A stretch of 5,700 nt of DNA from Clostridia bacterium (lineage in GTDB: Bacteria; Bacillota; Clostridia; Oscillospirales; CAG-272), in assembly GCA_017559555.1 (NCBI GenBank), contig JAFYRH010000291.1, positions 1 through 5,700 of the forward strand. The letters are read 5' to 3'. The notes beneath the pieces are model-generated. The model was not told the DNA's origin. It saw only the letters and a program-made list of their open reading frames with translations, and did not search any database. How positions within the stretch are numbered: the stretch's first letter is position 1; every line of letters starts with the position of its first letter. Shown piece after piece: positions 4,355-5,700 of this stretch. Position numbers and translations under genes: made by a program.

Positions 4355-5700
4355 GTGAAAAAAAAGCTCACCATTGGTATTTTGGCGCACGTTGATGCAG
4401 GCAAAACCACACTTTCGGAAGCGATGCTCTATTTGTGCGGCAAAATTCGCACGATTGGGCGTGTCGACCATCGCAATACCTATCTTGATACCAACACAGT
4501 AGAACGCGAGCGCGGCATTACCGTTTTTTCAAAACAAGCGCGTTTTTCTACACCCGTGTGCGATTTTATTCTGCTCGATACCCCCGGCCACGTGGATTTT
4601 TCGGCAGAAGCCGAGCGCACGCTCACTCTCCTGGACTATGCCATTTTGGTGGTTAGCGCCGCTGACGGTGTGCAAAATCACACACGCACCCTTTGGCAGC
4701 TTTTGGAGTACTACCACATCCCCACTTTTCTTTTTGTCAACAAGACCGACATTTCCATCAAGCTTGCCGAAGAAATGGAAGAAGAGCTTTCTCGCACGCT
4801 CTCTCCCCGTTGCGTAGCCTTTCACGAGGCGCAAAACGATGCGGAACGTGATGAAAAACTGGCAATGGCAGATGAAGAATTCCTCGAAGCCTTTTCGGCA
4901 GGTGACACCATTGGCGACGAAGAAATTGCCGAGGCAGTTGCCGAACGTCGACTCTTCCCCACCCTCTTTGGCTCTGCCCTGCGTTTGACGGGAGTTGAAC
5001 ATTTATTGCACACACTCGACCGTTTCACTCTGCCACCGCTCTATGAAAATGCCGAATTTGGCGCACGTGTATACAAAATCGCACGCGATGGCAACACGAG
5101 ACTCACCTATTTGAAGATTACGGGCGGCACACTGACCGCACGTGATGAAATCACCTACCAAAGTTCTGACGGACAAACCGTACGAGAAAAAGTCAACCAA
5201 CTGCGCCTTTATTCGGGAGATAAATTCGAACAAGTCGACCGCGCAACCGTTGGCGAAATTTGTGCCGTTGTCGGGCTTTCTGCTACCTATGCAGGTCTCG
5301 GCCTCGGCTTTGAAGTCGATGCAGGCCGTCCGGTTTTGGAGCCCGTCCTTTCCTATCGCATCGCGCTCCCCAACGAATGCGACCCGATGCTTTACTTCCC
5401 ACGGCTAAAAGAATTGGAGGAAGAAGAACCCTCTCTGCACCTTTTGTGGAACAACGAGCTCGGACAAATCGAGGCGCGATTGATGGGAGAGGTACAAATT
5501 GAGCTCCTGCGTCGCTTGATCCTTGACCGTTTTGGAATAGAATGTCAACTCGATGCCGGCAGAATCCTTTACAAAGAAAAACCCGCCGCACGCGCACTTG
5601 GTATCGGTCACTTTGAACCCCTGCGCCACTATGCCGAGGTACAGCTTCTCATCGAACCGCGCCCTTCGGATTCGGGACTTTCCTTTGATGTTCATCTACC
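4355..5700 (+). CDS. Tet(M)-like ribosomal-protection / EF-G-like translational GTPase (N-terminal part, cut by window edge)
   Basis: A GTP-driven factor that should bind the ribosome at the EF-G site. Start: GTG at 4355, 6 nt after AAAGGAGG (4341-4348); 448 codons are open to the right edge. GTPase motifs are intact: G1 AHVDAGKT 11-18, G2 RGIT 53-56, G3 DTPGH 75-79 including the catalytic-type His79, G4 NKTD 129-132 and G5 GSA 206-208. Domain II follows at about 235-325, domain III at about 330-402 with MGEVQIELL (377-385), then the start of domain IV. The opening and the ERERGIT segment resemble Tet(M)/Tet(O) more than housekeeping EF-G. The stretch around GHFEPLRHYAEV (418-429) is, from memory, typical of a longer chromosomal clostridial branch rather than of mobile tet genes. 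The tip of domain IV, needed to judge tetracycline release, is missing, so resistance should not be assumed. Codon use and surroundings show no sign of a mobile element. Confidence 0.9.
   Translation, partial: MKKKLTIGILAHVDAGKTTLSEAMLYLCGKIRTIGRVDHRNTYLDTNTVERERGITVFSKQARFSTPVCDFILLDTPGHVDFSAEAERTLTLLDYAILVVSAADGVQNHTRTLWQLLEYYHIPTFLFVNKTDISIKLAEEMEEELSRTLSPRCVAFHEAQNDAERDEKLAMADEEFLEAFSAGDTIGDEEIAEAVAERRLFPTLFGSALRLTGVEHLLHTLDRFTLPPLYENAEFGARVYKIARDGNTRLTYLKITGGTLTARDEITYQSSDGQTVREKVNQLRLYSGDKFEQVDRATVGEICAVVGLSATYAGLGLGFEVDAGRPVLEPVLSYRIALPNECDPMLYFPRLKELEEEEPSLHLLWNNELGQIEARLMGEVQIELLRRLILDRFGIECQLDAGRILYKEKPAARALGIGHFEPLRHYAEVQLLIEPRPSDSGLSFDVHL

Noticed and set aside
4529..5233. Minus-strand frames between 4529 and 5233
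   Set aside because: They are shadows of the plus-strand GTPase, whose motifs G1 to G5 are all in order.

Overview
The window looks like chromosomal DNA of a Gram-positive, low-to-mid GC bacterium, most likely an uncultured gut-type member of the Clostridia. The signs are strong GGAG-type ribosome binding sites, textbook sigma-A promoters (TTGACA/TTGAAA with 17-bp spacers and TATAAT), hairpin terminators, a CCA-encoding tRNA, and a lipoprotein carrying the Cys-rich repeats typical of clostridial surface proteins. This placement is an inference from style, not a taxonomic result.

Layout, left to right. (1) 1-650, minus strand: the N-terminal 216 residues of an unrecognised multi-spanning membrane protein, starting at TTG and running off the left edge. 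(2) 721-765: a terminator hairpin. (3) 779-855, minus strand: an intact tRNA-Pro(CGG) with encoded CCA. (4) 856-1081: two tandem 113-bp units, each beginning with a copy of the tRNA-Pro 5' half followed by non-matching, palindrome-rich sequence. The whole tRNA region lies downstream of one strong promoter at 1188-1216, with a further 10-bp inverted repeat in its leader. (5) 1288-1318: a terminator for the next gene. (6) 1339-4170, minus strand: a 943-residue predicted lipoprotein with a TTPEE-repeat stalk, Cys-rich 40-residue repeats, a probable beta-sandwich/CBM-like domain and a C-terminal calcineurin-like metallophosphoesterase with all its metal-binding blocks. (7) 4171-4354: a divergent intergenic region with one clear promoter in each direction. 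(8) 4355 to the right edge, plus strand: the first 448 residues of an EF-G-like translational GTPase of the Tet(M)-like ribosomal-protection family, in the form that appears to be chromosomal in Clostridia.

The genes do not form an operon or an obvious pathway: each unit has its own promoter and/or terminator. The surface lipoprotein probably acts outside the cell on phosphate esters, and the GTPase acts on the ribosome. The observation most worth a second look is the tRNA locus: two degenerate tRNA-Pro-like copies of about 75 nt, in exact 113-bp register, ahead of the functional tRNA and apparently in the same transcript. No convincing new multi-gene system (defence, CRISPR, mobile element) was found.
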